This document shows, piece by piece, positions 27,720-37,909 of a stretch of DNA of 64,000 bases (position 1 is its first letter; the number at the start of each line of letters is the position of its first letter). The position numbers were made by a program, and so were the translations under genes. The stretch comes from Mycobacterium sp. M26 (GTDB lineage: Bacteria; Actinomycetota; Actinomycetes; Mycobacteriales; Mycobacteriaceae), in NCBI RefSeq assembly GCF_001494595.1, contig NZ_LN929907.1:62001-126000 (forward strand), given 5' to 3'. A model generated the notes under the pieces. That model was given only the letters and a program-made list of their open reading frames with translations, was not told the origin of the DNA and did no database searches.

Positions 27720-29632
27720 TCAGCCGTCGATCCGGCGCGCTCCCAGTTCGGTTTGCAGCAGTTCCAGCGCCACTTCTTCGGGATCGCGGCGCGGGGCGGC
27801 GGCGTCCTCGTCGCGGTTCACTTCGGCGATCATGCTGTCTTCTTCGGCACGCTGCGCCTCGACCGGGTCGGGGGCGGGCTCCGGTGGCAACGGTTCGGCA
27901 GGCGCGACGGGCCCGGCGGCGCCGACCTCACAACGCACCCGCCAGTCCACCCCGAGGGCGTCCTTGAGCGCATCGCGGATCACGTCAGCGTTGCGCTGTT
28001 CACTCAATCGCTTTGCCAGCGGGGCGGATTCATGGGCGAGCACCAGAGTGTCGCCGTCGACCGCGCGCACCACGGCACCGGCCAGCATCACCTCCGTGGT
28101 GCGGCTGCGCTGGCGGACCTTCTCGCGGACGGTGGACCACATGCTGCGAACCGCGGCTGCGCCCGGCTCACCGGCGTGCGCCGCCGGCGCGGGTGCGGGC
28201 GGCGCAGCGGGTGCGGGTGTCGGAGCCGCTGGCTCAGGCGGCGGCGCAACAGGTTCCGGCTTGGCCACGGGTGCAGGCGGCGCAACGGGTTCAGGTTTGG
28301 CCACCGGCTCAGGCTTGGCCACCGGTTCGGGCGTGGCGACCGGCTCGGGGCGCGGTGCGGGCTCCGGAGCGGGGCGGCGGGGGCCGGGGCGGCCGGCTGG
28401 GCCTGCGTCTTGCGGACATACTGTTTGGCCGGGGCGGACGTCTGCGAGGTCAGCGCGGCCTCACCGGCCGGAATCGAGATATCCATCCGGGTCTCGATAC
28501 GTTCGATCCGTTGCAGCAGAGCCGATTCGGTGTCACTGGCCGAGGGCAGCAGCAGCCGCGCGCACACCACTTCCAGCAGCAGCCGAGGGGCGGTGGCACC
28601 ACGCATCTCGCCCAGCCCGGCGTGCACCACCTCGGCGTAACGGGCCAGGGTGGCCGGTCCGAGGCGGGCGGCCTGGTCCCGCATCCGCTCCAGCACATCG
28701 TCGGGGGCATCCACCACACCACGAGCCGCGGCGTCCGGAACTGCTTGCAGCACAATAAGATCACGGAAGCGTTCCAGCAGATCGATGGCGAACCGGCGCG
28801 GGTCGTGCCCGGCGTCGATCACCGACTCGACCGCGCCGAACAGTGCCGCGGCGTCACCGGCGGCCAACGCATCCACCGCGTCGTCGATCAGCGCCACGTC
28901 GGTGGCACCCAGCAGGCCCAGCGCCCGCTGGTAGTGCACCCGGTTGTCCTGGGCACCGGCCAGCAGCTGATCGAGCACCGACAGGGTGTCGCGGGGCGAG
29001 CCGCCACCGGCGCGGATCACCAGCGGGAACACCGCGTCGTCGACCTCGACGTCTTCAGAGGACAGGATGCGTTCGATCAGCGAGCGCATGGTGCGCGGTG
29101 CCAGCAACCGGAACGGGTAGTGGTGGGTGCGTGACCGGATGGTCGGCAGCACCTTCTCCGGTTCGGTGGTGGCGAACACGAAGATCAGATGCTCCGGCGG
29201 CTCCTCGACGATCTTCAGCAGCGCATTGAAGCCCGCGGTGGTGACCATATGCGCTTCGTCGACGATGAAGATGCGGTAGCGCGACTGCGCCGGTGCGTAG
29301 AACGCGCGGTCGCGCAGTTCACGAGTGTCGTCCACACCGCCGTGGCTGGCCGCGTCGAGTTCGACCACGTCCACCGAGCCCGGACCGTTGGGCGCCAGCG
29401 CGACACACGAGTCGCACACCCCGCACGGCGTGGGTGTGGGTCCCTGCTCGCAGTTCAGCGAGCGGGCCAGGATTCGCGCCGAGGAGGTCTTGCCGCACCC
29501 GCGCGGGCCGGAGAACAGATAGGCGTGGTTGATGCGGCCGGCCGACAGCGCCGTCGACAGCGGTTCGGTGACGTGCTCCTGCCCCACCACCTCGGCGAAC
29601 GTCGCCGGCCGATACTTGCGGTAGAGCGCCAC
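27720..29632 (-). CDS. dnaX: DNA polymerase III subunits gamma/tau, interrupted by an apparent -1 frameshift
   Basis: Clamp-loader ATPase. The first frame (29632 to 28088) encodes 514 residues: Walker A GPRGCGKTSS (42-51), zinc Cys61, 70, 73 and 76, VDEAHMV, and clamp-loader domains II-III to about residue 400. After about codon 421 (near 28368-28395) this frame turns into an Arg/Pro-rich out-of-frame tail. The -1 frame takes over at the same place, first as a Pro/Glu/Val linker with KPEPVA repeats, then as the tau C-terminal domain (VREKVRQRSRTTEVMLAG, ALKDALGVDWRVRCEV) down to 27720. The shift lies in a C5/C4-rich stretch. A consensus error, a genuine single-base deletion, or frameshifting that makes a short gamma form are all possible. 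The full product would be about 636 residues. Confidence 0.85.
28252..28350. repeat. Degenerate short tandem repeat in the dnaX linker
   Basis: Six imperfect units of 15-18 bp resembling GGTTCAGGTTTGGCCAC (plus strand) encode Pro-Val-Ala-Lys-Pro-Glu repeats in the minus-strand tau frame. The repeat lies just downstream of the frameshift point in the direction of transcription. Confidence 0.6.
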
Positions 29633-29691
29633 GGAAGAAGGCTACCTAGACCGACCGACTTCGCCGCGACGGAGGCTCCGCCCGCGCACCC

Positions 29692-31122
29692 TCACCGCAC
29701 GACCCGCAGCGTCTGCAGCGTCCGGTCGGCGGCGTAGGCCACCCGCACGCCGTCGGCGCGCGCCTTCCCGAGGGCCTCCAGCACCCCGTCGGTGATCTGC
29801 TCACCGGGGGCCAGGACCGGTATCCCGGGCGGGTAAGGCGCGACGAGTTCGACGCTGACGCGTCCCACGGCATCCCTGCAGTCGACGGTCTCGGTCGGAG
29901 CGAAGAACGCCTCCCGCGGGGGCATCGCCGTGACCGGGGTGATCTGGTAGGCCGCACCGGCGACGACGGGCCGGGGTGTGCCCCGGTGGCGCTGCACCGA
30001 CCGGACGATCGTCTCGACCAGGCGACCGACGCTGGCGTGGGTGTCGGCCAGGGACACCTGCGCGACGATCATGTCCCGCTCGGCGGCCTCGACCGGCAGC
30101 CCCGACGCCAGCAGATCGTTCTCGACCGCGATCCCGTCGGCGCCGGTCCCGGACAGCACCAGTGTCAGCTTCAGCGGATCCACGCCGGCACCGTCGAGGA
30201 CGACGAGACCCTCCACCTCGGACAGTTCGGCGCGCGCAGCGCGCACGGCGGCAAGCGCCTCGGCCAGCAGTGCGGTCCCGTCACGTTCCAGCAGGGCGCG
30301 GGCCGCATCGATGCTGGCCAGGATCGCCCCGGCGGGGCTGGTGGTGTGCGTCGCCTCCACCCCGGCATCCAGGGCCGCCGGGTCGATGCGCGCGCCGCGG
30401 GCCAGCAGCATGGCCGCCTGGCTCCACGCCGGCAGGGTCTTGTGCGCGCTGACCACCATGGCGTCGGCGCCCAGCTGAAGCGCGTGGCGCGGCAGGTCGG
30501 GGTGGAATCCGAAATGCGCTGCCCACGCCGCGTCGACGATCAGCGGCACATCATGGGCATGCGCCGCTGCAGCGAGCCCGCGGATGTCACCGATGGTGCC
30601 GACGTAGGACGGATCGCCGACGAACACCGCCCGGGCTCCCGGATTCCGTCCCAGCGCGTCGGCGACCGACTCGGGCCGGACCCCGAGCGGCAGACCGGTC
30701 GCGGTGTCGATCTCGGGAAACACCCACACCGGGGTGAACCCGGCCAGCACCAGACCCAGCAGCATCGACCGGTGCAGGGTCCGGCTGATGACGACCGAAC
30801 TGCCAGCGGATGTTCCGCCGGCCGCCACGCCCAGCGCCAGCGATTGATTGACGTGGGTGGCCCCGCCGACCGAGAAACGGCAGACCTCGGCACCCCACAA
30901 CCGCGCGGCGAGCCCTTCGGCCTGCGCCAGCACACCCCGGCTCAGCTTCATCGTGTCCAGGCCCGCGTACAGCGGGACGTCCCCGGCGACGACGTCGCCG
31001 ACGAGGTCGGTCCGTTGCTTATGCCCCGGGATGGTGAACGGTGTCGGAGGGTCCTCGCTGAAACGCAGCCACGCATCCAAAAGCGGTGCGCTCGAACGCA
31101 ACCCGCGAGGATCCGTCGGCAT
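29692..31122 (-). CDS. Fold-type I PLP-dependent Orn/Lys/Arg decarboxylase family protein
   Basis: 476 residues. PLP lysine is Lys228 in VVSAHKTLPAWSQ; FTIPGHKQ (about 29-36) and FSVGGATHVNQS are the family N-terminal motifs; VDAAWAAHFGFHP holds the PLP-ring Asp197. It probably decarboxylates a basic amino acid to a polyamine precursor in the cytoplasm, but related short forms lacking the wing domain vary in substrate. Separated by only 6 bp from the aspartate aminotransferase gene, so probably co-transcribed. Confidence 0.82.
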   Translation of the reverse strand: MPTDPRGLRSSAPLLDAWLRFSEDPPTPFTIPGHKQRTDLVGDVVAGDVPLYAGLDTMKLSRGVLAQAEGLAARLWGAEVCRFSVGGATHVNQSLALGVAAGGTSAGSSVVISRTLHRSMLLGLVLAGFTPVWVFPEIDTATGLPLGVRPESVADALGRNPGARAVFVGDPSYVGTIGDIRGLAAAAHAHDVPLIVDAAWAAHFGFHPDLPRHALQLGADAMVVSAHKTLPAWSQAAMLLARGARIDPAALDAGVEATHTTSPAGAILASIDAARALLERDGTALLAEALAAVRAARAELSEVEGLVVLDGAGVDPLKLTLVLSGTGADGIAVENDLLASGLPVEAAERDMIVAQVSLADTHASVGRLVETIVRSVQRHRGTPRPVVAGAAYQITPVTAMPPREAFFAPTETVDCRDAVGRVSVELVAPYPPGIPVLAPGEQITDGVLEALGKARADGVRVAYAADRTLQTLRVVR

Positions 31123-31128
31123 GACGGC

Positions 31129-32550
<1,422 letters not shown>

Positions 32551-32632
32551 ACGGCGAGTCTAATACCCTTGCCGACCCGGGCTGTCAGGCAGCCGGATCC
32601 GAGCGCCTTGCGAGTCGGCTACCATTGCCGAC

Positions 32633-32718
32633 GGAGGATTCGCCTAGTGGCCTATGGCGCTCGCCTGGAACGCGGGTTGGGTTAACAGCCCTCAGGGGTT
32701 CAAATCCCCTATCCTCCG
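32633..32718 (+). tRNA. serX: tRNA-Ser(GGA)
   Basis: Acceptor stem GGAGGAT (32633-32639) pairs with ATCCTCC (32711-32717), discriminator G. Anticodon loop CTGGAAC gives GGA, reading UCC/UCU. A long variable arm typical of serine tRNAs and the T-loop GGTTCAAATCC are present. CCA is not encoded. The number of the serine tRNA gene symbol is uncertain. Confidence 0.95.
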
Positions 32719-32792
32719 CACCTGATCCGAGGTGCGATCAGGGGGTACTCCACCACCTGGTCGCATCTCGGATTCACAGCATTAGGAGGCGT

Positions 32793-33596
32793 ATGGGTCG
32801 CTGGACCGCGACGGCACTGCATCTGGCGGTGTGGCTGGTCGGGGGCGTCCTGTATTTCCTGTTCGTCCTGCCTCGCTGGTGGGAATTGATGGGCCAGACC
32901 TCGCACACCCTCGGCACGGTGCTGCGCATCGTGACCGGTCTGCTATTCGCGCTGGCGGCCCTGCCGGTGCTGCTGACCCTGCAGCGCACCCGGAAGCCCG
33001 CGCTGGGCACCCCGGCGCTGGCGCTGCGGCTGCGGTTCTGGTCGCTGATTCTGCATCTGAGCGCCGGCGTGCTGATCATCGGCGCGGCGGTGGCCGAGAT
33101 CTGGCTCAGCCTGGACTCCGCGGGACCGTGGCTGTTCGGGGTGTACGGCGCTGCCGCGGCGGTGGCCATCCTGGCGCTGGGGGCGTTCTATCTGGCGTTT
33201 GTCGCCGACCAGGCGCCCAAGCCGCCGAAACCGCCCAAGGAAAAGAAGGCCAAGCGCAAGCGCGGCAAGGCAGCCGACGAGGCCGAGTCCGACGCCGACG
33301 AGGCCGAGGCCGAATCTGAGGACGACGCCGAGGTCGAGTCCACCGAGGAGCCGGCCGAATCCGCCGAGGAACCCGCGTCGCCTGCCGAGCCGGAGACGAC
33401 GGACGACGAGACCCCTGCCGAGGTCACTGCCGCCGCCGAGCCGGAAACCGAAGCCGAGCCCGAAGCCGAGCCGGAGTCCCAGCCCGAGCCTGAACCCGAA
33501 GCCGAAGCGGGCGCCCTGCGCAACAAGCGGCCCACCGGCAAGACGCGGCACCGGCTGCGTCGCAGCAGCCGCGGCACCGTCGCACTCGACGAGTAG
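32793..33596 (+). CDS. lucA: Membrane protein LucA-like (Rv3723 position) with acidic C-terminal tail
   Basis: 267 residues. Four hydrophobic segments: about 7-25 (ALHLAVWLVGGVLYFLFVL), 40-60, 82-104 (LILHLSAGVLIIGAAVAEIW) and 110-133. Residues about 140-255 are Lys-rich then Glu/Pro-rich (repeated EPE and EAE units) and end in basic TGKTRHRLRRSSRG. In M. tuberculosis LucA stabilises Mce1 and Mce4 lipid importers. Identification rests on position after tRNA-Ser and topology; the tail is low-complexity and likely disordered. ATG 32793 is preceded by an AGGAGG site. Confidence 0.75.
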   Translation: MGRWTATALHLAVWLVGGVLYFLFVLPRWWELMGQTSHTLGTVLRIVTGLLFALAALPVLLTLQRTRKPALGTPALALRLRFWSLILHLSAGVLIIGAAVAEIWLSLDSAGPWLFGVYGAAAAVAILALGAFYLAFVADQAPKPPKPPKEKKAKRKRGKAADEAESDADEAEAESEDDAEVESTEEPAESAEEPASPAEPETTDDETPAEVTAAAEPETEAEPEAEPESQPEPEPEAEAGALRNKRPTGKTRHRLRRSSRGTVALDE

Positions 33597-33606
33597 TCCA
33601 CCGTCG

Positions 33607-33667
33607 CCGAGATCGACGAAGTGGCGCGATCTTCTCGACCTTCTGCACCCGTTCGTTGGTTTGGGCG
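33607..33667 (+). repeat. Dispersed 61-bp repeat, copy 3
   Basis: Begins CCGAGATCGACGAAGTGGCG, 10 bp after the lucA stop, and ends GTTTGGGCG just before the promoter of the next gene. It has the same length as copies 1 and 2 without gaps and no nuclease gene beside it. Confidence 0.78.
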
Positions 33668-33693
33668 GCAGGCGGAGGACCTATGCTGAGCGA

Positions 33694-34773
33694 GTGCACA
33701 ACATCGCCCCGTATCGGGTCGTCCAGTGGACGACCGGCAATGTCGGAAAAAGCTCGGTAGCGGCCATCGCGGCCAACCCCACGCTCGAACTCGTCGGCTG
33801 TTACGCCTGGTCACCGGACAAGGCGGGCCGCGATGTGGGCGAACTGGTCGGCATCGAACCGCTCGGCGTCACCGCGACCAACGACATCGACGCCCTGCTG
33901 GCGCTCAAGCCCGACTGCGTGGTCTACAACCCGATGTGGAACGACGTCGACGAGCTGGTCCGGATCCTGTCGGCGGGGGTCAACGTGGTCGCCTCGGCGT
34001 CCTTCATCACCGGTCACAATCTCGGCGCGGACCGCGCCCGCCTGCTCGAGGCCTGTACGGCCGGCGGGTCGACGCTCTTCGGCTCGGGCGTCAGCCCCGG
34101 TTTCGCCGAGCTGCTGGCGATCGTGGCCACCACGGCCTGCGACCGCGTCGACAAGGTCACCATCGCCGAGTCCGCGGACACCACCCTCTACGACTCGCCG
34201 GATACCGAACGGCCGTGCGGGTTCGGCATGCCCATCGATGATCCGGCACTACCCGGGATGGCCGCGCAGGGCACGGCGGTCTTCGCCGAGGCCGTCCAGC
34301 TGGTGGCCGACTCCCTCGGCGTGGACCTCGACGAGATCGTCTGCGAGGCGCAGTACGCCCAGACCACCGAGGATCTCGTGATGGCGTCCTGGACCATCCC
34401 CGCCGGGCATGTGGCCGGGGTGTATGCCAGTTGGCAGGGGCGGATCGGCGGCACCACCGTCATCGATCTGAACGTCCGGTGGCGCAAGGGGCAGACCCTG
34501 GATCCGGACTGGCAGCTGGATGGAGACGGCTGGAAGATCACCATCGATGGCCGGCCGACGGTCACCATGAACATCGGTTTCCTGCCGCCCCCGGACCTGA
34601 TCGAGAACGCCAAGACCATCGAGGATTTCTTCGTCCTCGGCCACATCATGACGGCGATGCCGCCGATCCACGCGATCCCGGCCGTGGTCGCGGCCGCTCC
34701 GGGTATCGCGACCTACAACGACCTACCGCTGCCCAATGCGCGCGGTGTCACGCCCGCGGGCCGGCGGGCCTAG
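33694..34773 (+). CDS. NAD(P)-dependent oxidoreductase, dihydrodipicolinate reductase-like N-terminal domain
   Basis: 359 residues. Rossmann domain at the N-terminus: YRVVQWTTGNVGKSSVAAIA (about 6-25) and LELVGCYAWSPDKAGRDVGE, similar to DapB and 2,4-diaminopentanoate dehydrogenase-like proteins. The remainder is the alpha/beta catalytic domain with SGVSPGFAELLAIVAT. Mycobacteria carry several paralogues of unassigned substrate. A TATGCT box at 33682-33687 ends 6 bp before the GTG, predicting a leaderless transcript. The 3' end overlaps the convergent small secreted protein by 4 bp. Confidence 0.75.
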   Translation: MHNIAPYRVVQWTTGNVGKSSVAAIAANPTLELVGCYAWSPDKAGRDVGELVGIEPLGVTATNDIDALLALKPDCVVYNPMWNDVDELVRILSAGVNVVASASFITGHNLGADRARLLEACTAGGSTLFGSGVSPGFAELLAIVATTACDRVDKVTIAESADTTLYDSPDTERPCGFGMPIDDPALPGMAAQGTAVFAEAVQLVADSLGVDLDEIVCEAQYAQTTEDLVMASWTIPAGHVAGVYASWQGRIGGTTVIDLNVRWRKGQTLDPDWQLDGDGWKITIDGRPTVTMNIGFLPPPDLIENAKTIEDFFVLGHIMTAMPPIHAIPAVVAAAPGIATYNDLPLPNARGVTPAGRRA

Positions 34774-35024
34774 AGGCAGAGGCTTCCGCTGACGTACCCG
34801 AACGGTCCGGTGGCGTTGACGCATGCCTGCGGCGGTCCGTAGATGACCGGGCCGTAGTACGGCCCACGCCACTGGCCGGGTCCGTCGTTGTCCTCCCAGC
34901 CCCAGTCACCGTGCCCATGACCGTGACCCGGGTCGGCGGAGGCGATCGCCGTGCCGAAGCCCAGTCCGGCCAGGCCGAGCGCCATCGAGAACGCCGCTGT
35001 GGCGGCAACCTTCGTCAGTGTCAT
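34770..35024 (-). CDS. Small exported Gly/His/Pro-rich protein
   Basis: 84 residues. A signal peptide runs from MTLTKVAATAAFSMALGLAG to about TAIASA; the mature protein (about 55 residues) starts DPGHGHGHGDWGWEDNDGPG and ends with two cysteines likely in a disulfide (ACVNATG, SLCL). It matches the general pattern of small mycobacterial exported proteins of unknown function. ATG 35024 has an AAGGG site 9 bp upstream; ATG 35033 is an alternative. Confidence 0.65.
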   Translation of the reverse strand: MTLTKVAATAAFSMALGLAGLGFGTAIASADPGHGHGHGDWGWEDNDGPGQWRGPYYGPVIYGPPQACVNATGPFGYVSGSLCL

Positions 35025-35169
35025 CGTGCTCATCCCTTGCGATATCAACAGTCCCGACCCTGTGCGCACTTGTACAGCACCACCGATGCTAGACGAATTC
35101 CCGCCTGCGCCAACGTGTTCGGAACCACACCACCCGCATGAGAGTTTGCCGATTATTCAGCGGCACCGA

Positions 35170-37761
35170 CTAGGTCGGGAGAACCTCCGTGGTGATCGTC
35201 GCCGGGGTGGGAACCGTCAGGTTGATGTTGGAGATGTTGATCACGCCGTAGGACGTCAGGCTCCAGTAGGCCGTGGTCGAACTGGTGATCTGCAGCGTCA
35301 GGTTGTCGACGTTCGGGTTGTCGACGGTGTAGACGATGTTCTCCATATCGACTGTGGCCGTGTGGGTTTGGCCGTCCATGGTCACCGCGACCGGGGTGAT
35401 CAGGTTGCCGACGACCAGGCCCGTGGCGTTGTCGACGAGCTGGGCGTAGACGAACCGGTTGGTGCCGATGCCCTGGTAGTCGAAACTCAGCGTGGGCGAA
35501 CCGACGATCTGCTGCAGCCCGGTGGTGTCCACCTGGACGTTGATCGCGTTGCTGGCCTTGGACGCCAACCCCAGCGAGTACGGCAGCGTGGCCTGGTACG
35601 GGCTGCCCGGCACACCCGAACCCGGGCCGGAGCCGCCAATGAACGGCACGATGCCCAGCACCCCGCCGTCGGCGTCGGTGAGCACCTGCTGCGGGGTCCC
35701 GAAGAACGGGCTACCGGACACCGGCAGATCATCGGACTTGTACCAGACCCCGTTCTGATCGGTGTACTGGAAGTTCGGGATCGCCGTGCCGGGCTGGATG
35801 TTCTTCAACTCCTCGTTGAGGAAGGTGAGGGTGTTGTCGATGTTCGGGTTGGGCGATGTCGGCCCGGTCAGGCAGACGCCGTGCCCGCCGCAGTACCAGA
35901 CCATCTTCACGTCGGTATTGCCGTTGTTCAGAATGGTTTCGGCGTTGTCGATCGCCTGCTGAATGGTGAACAGCACGTCGACGGTGCCCGACATCAGCAG
36001 CACCGGGATCTTCAGGTTGTTCAGCAGCGAGGTCGGTCCGCTGCTGCTCAGCACCGCTTGGGCGGTTTCACTGAGCCGGCCGATCAGGTCACCGGAGAGC
36101 ACGCCCAGGTAGATCTGGTTGTTGATCCGCGAGCCGGTGGTGATCAGCGAGAGCAGCAGCAGCGAGCCGTAGGCGGTCTTGAACGCCTCGTCGGGGTACA
36201 GCGAGTTGTTCAGCGAGTTCCATGCGATGCCGGGCGCGATCGCATCGATCCGCGGATCGGTGGCCGCGCTGGTCAGCTGGATGCCGCCGCCGTAAGAGCC
36301 GCCGACCATCCCGACCACCGGGTCGCCCTCCACGTCGAGCTTCGAGGCCGACAGCGAGGCCACCCAGCTCACGATCGCCGAGACGTCACGGCCCTCGAAG
36401 AACGGGTTGTCCAGCTGCAGGATGCCGCCGGAGGCGAACTCGCCGCGCGGATCCCAGGTGACCACGTTGTAGCCCTCATCGCGCAGTAGGGACACACCCG
36501 GGGTCAGACCGGAGATGCCGTAGAGCTGGTAGGGATCGGTCTGGCCCGCGCTGGCCAGGCCCGGCCCGTCGAGCACCGTCTCCTGCTTGTCCCCGGCGGC
36601 CAGACCCGTCGCGGGGAACCAGTTGACGCTGATCAGGGTGCCGTCGAACGACGGCATCTTGTAGGTGTAGGCCACCGGATCGGTCGCCGGCAGCACCGTG
36701 TTGGAGTTGAACGTCGCGAAGCTGGCGTAGCCGATGACCGGTGCGAGCAGATCACCGAGGATCGGGGTCTGGTGCAGCAGGTTGATGATCGGGGTGGCCA
36801 GTGAGCCGAGGATCGGGATGTTGCCCAGGAACTGGTCGAAGGCGGTGCTCTGGGCCACCATGATGGTGAACTTCTCGTTGGTGGCGCCGGTCAGCACCGA
36901 CTGATTCGGCAGGTAGCTGAAGTTGCCCTTGATGTAGAGCGGATCGGTGGTGGCCGAGAAGGTCACCTTGCCGCCCTTATCCGGCGCGCTGATCAGCGTG
37001 TAGACCAGCGTGCTGCCCGAGGAGTCGGTGGTGTAGCTGTCGCCGACGATGATGCCGTTGCTGATGGTCAGCGTCGGGGTGACGACGATCGGGTTGCTCC
37101 CGATCGTCAGCGACGCCGTGGTCTGCGCGGCGGCGTTGGTGGTGCTCAGCGTGCTGGCCGCCTCGCGCCGGGTGAAGGCCGCCAGCGCCAGCGCCAGCGG
37201 GTTGTCGACGGGCAGCGTCGGGCCTCCGTTGGCCAGCGGATCGAACAGATCGTGCAGGGCAGTGGTCAGCACTGCGGAGATCGACGTGGTCGGGGCCACG
37301 ACGACCGGCGCCGCGGGGTTCACCGAACCGACCGTCGAACTCGAACCGGCCACCGACTCGGTGTTGGACACCGTCGAAGAGCCGGTGCTGGCCGCAGCGC
37401 CGGTGGCGGTCGACGCGGCCGGTGCGGCGGTGCTGTCCGCGGAGTCCGAGGAGTTCGATACCGACGGGGTACTCAGTGTGATGGTGCTGCGGGTGTGCTT
37501 GGAGCTGCTCTGCGCACCGCCGCTGCTGCTGACTTTCCCGGTGTCCGAGGTGGCGGAGCGACGCGAGCCGCCGGTGGCCTTGGCATGCGAGCCCGACGAG
37601 CCGCCGTCGCTGGCGCTGCTGTTGTCAGAGCCGGACGTGGCCGCCGATCCGGTCGACTCGTCGGCCCAGGCCACACCGCATCCTGACGACAACAAAGCGG
37701 CGCCGACACCGAGCGCGACCGCCAATCCGCCGACCCGACCCACAAACCGCGAAGCACCCAT
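35170..37761 (-). CDS. Large secreted alpha/beta hydrolase, X-Pro dipeptidyl-peptidase (S15/CocE)-like
   Basis: 863 residues. Sec signal peptide (VGRVGGLAVALGVGAA, cleavage near AWADES), then a Ser/Thr/Ala-rich linker to about 160, a beta-rich Ig-like region (about 215-300), and an alpha/beta hydrolase domain from about 370. The nucleophile elbow is GGSYGGG (Ser about 488); SGTVDVLF and CGGHG probably supply the Asp and His. The last about 150 residues form a beta jelly-roll as in S15/CocE enzymes. The lipobox-like SSGC lacks the required Leu. Expected to act on esters or peptides outside the cell. It shares the signal-peptide core with the protein at 39878-42187. Confidence 0.75.
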   Translation of the reverse strand: MGASRFVGRVGGLAVALGVGAALLSSGCGVAWADESTGSAATSGSDNSSASDGGSSGSHAKATGGSRRSATSDTGKVSSSGGAQSSSKHTRSTITLSTPSVSNSSDSADSTAAPAASTATGAAASTGSSTVSNTESVAGSSSTVGSVNPAAPVVVAPTTSISAVLTTALHDLFDPLANGGPTLPVDNPLALALAAFTRREAASTLSTTNAAAQTTASLTIGSNPIVVTPTLTISNGIIVGDSYTTDSSGSTLVYTLISAPDKGGKVTFSATTDPLYIKGNFSYLPNQSVLTGATNEKFTIMVAQSTAFDQFLGNIPILGSLATPIINLLHQTPILGDLLAPVIGYASFATFNSNTVLPATDPVAYTYKMPSFDGTLISVNWFPATGLAAGDKQETVLDGPGLASAGQTDPYQLYGISGLTPGVSLLRDEGYNVVTWDPRGEFASGGILQLDNPFFEGRDVSAIVSWVASLSASKLDVEGDPVVGMVGGSYGGGIQLTSAATDPRIDAIAPGIAWNSLNNSLYPDEAFKTAYGSLLLLSLITTGSRINNQIYLGVLSGDLIGRLSETAQAVLSSSGPTSLLNNLKIPVLLMSGTVDVLFTIQQAIDNAETILNNGNTDVKMVWYCGGHGVCLTGPTSPNPNIDNTLTFLNEELKNIQPGTAIPNFQYTDQNGVWYKSDDLPVSGSPFFGTPQQVLTDADGGVLGIVPFIGGSGPGSGVPGSPYQATLPYSLGLASKASNAINVQVDTTGLQQIVGSPTLSFDYQGIGTNRFVYAQLVDNATGLVVGNLITPVAVTMDGQTHTATVDMENIVYTVDNPNVDNLTLQITSSTTAYWSLTSYGVINISNINLTVPTPATITTEVLPT

Positions 37762-37909
37762 GTTTCTTCTTCCTCCTGAGGACTGGCGACCGCCACCTCA
37801 GCGGAGATTAGCCCCACTAGGGGCCGGGTTCCGCGAAATTCCGAAAACGTCAAAAACGTGTTTGCTGTCGTTGGCAACGACGGCACGAGTTACCTTGCAG
37901 GGCAAAGCC

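Noticed and set aside
28088..28368. Basic Arg/Pro-rich tail of frame-0 dnaX as a genuine domain
   Set aside because: Codon use and low complexity indicate out-of-frame reading of the tau linker; kept only as part of the frameshift note.
35170..37761. Lipoprotein call for the S15-like hydrolase from SSGC
   Set aside because: The -3 residue is Ser rather than Leu/Val/Ile, and a better signal peptidase I site (AWA-DE) follows.
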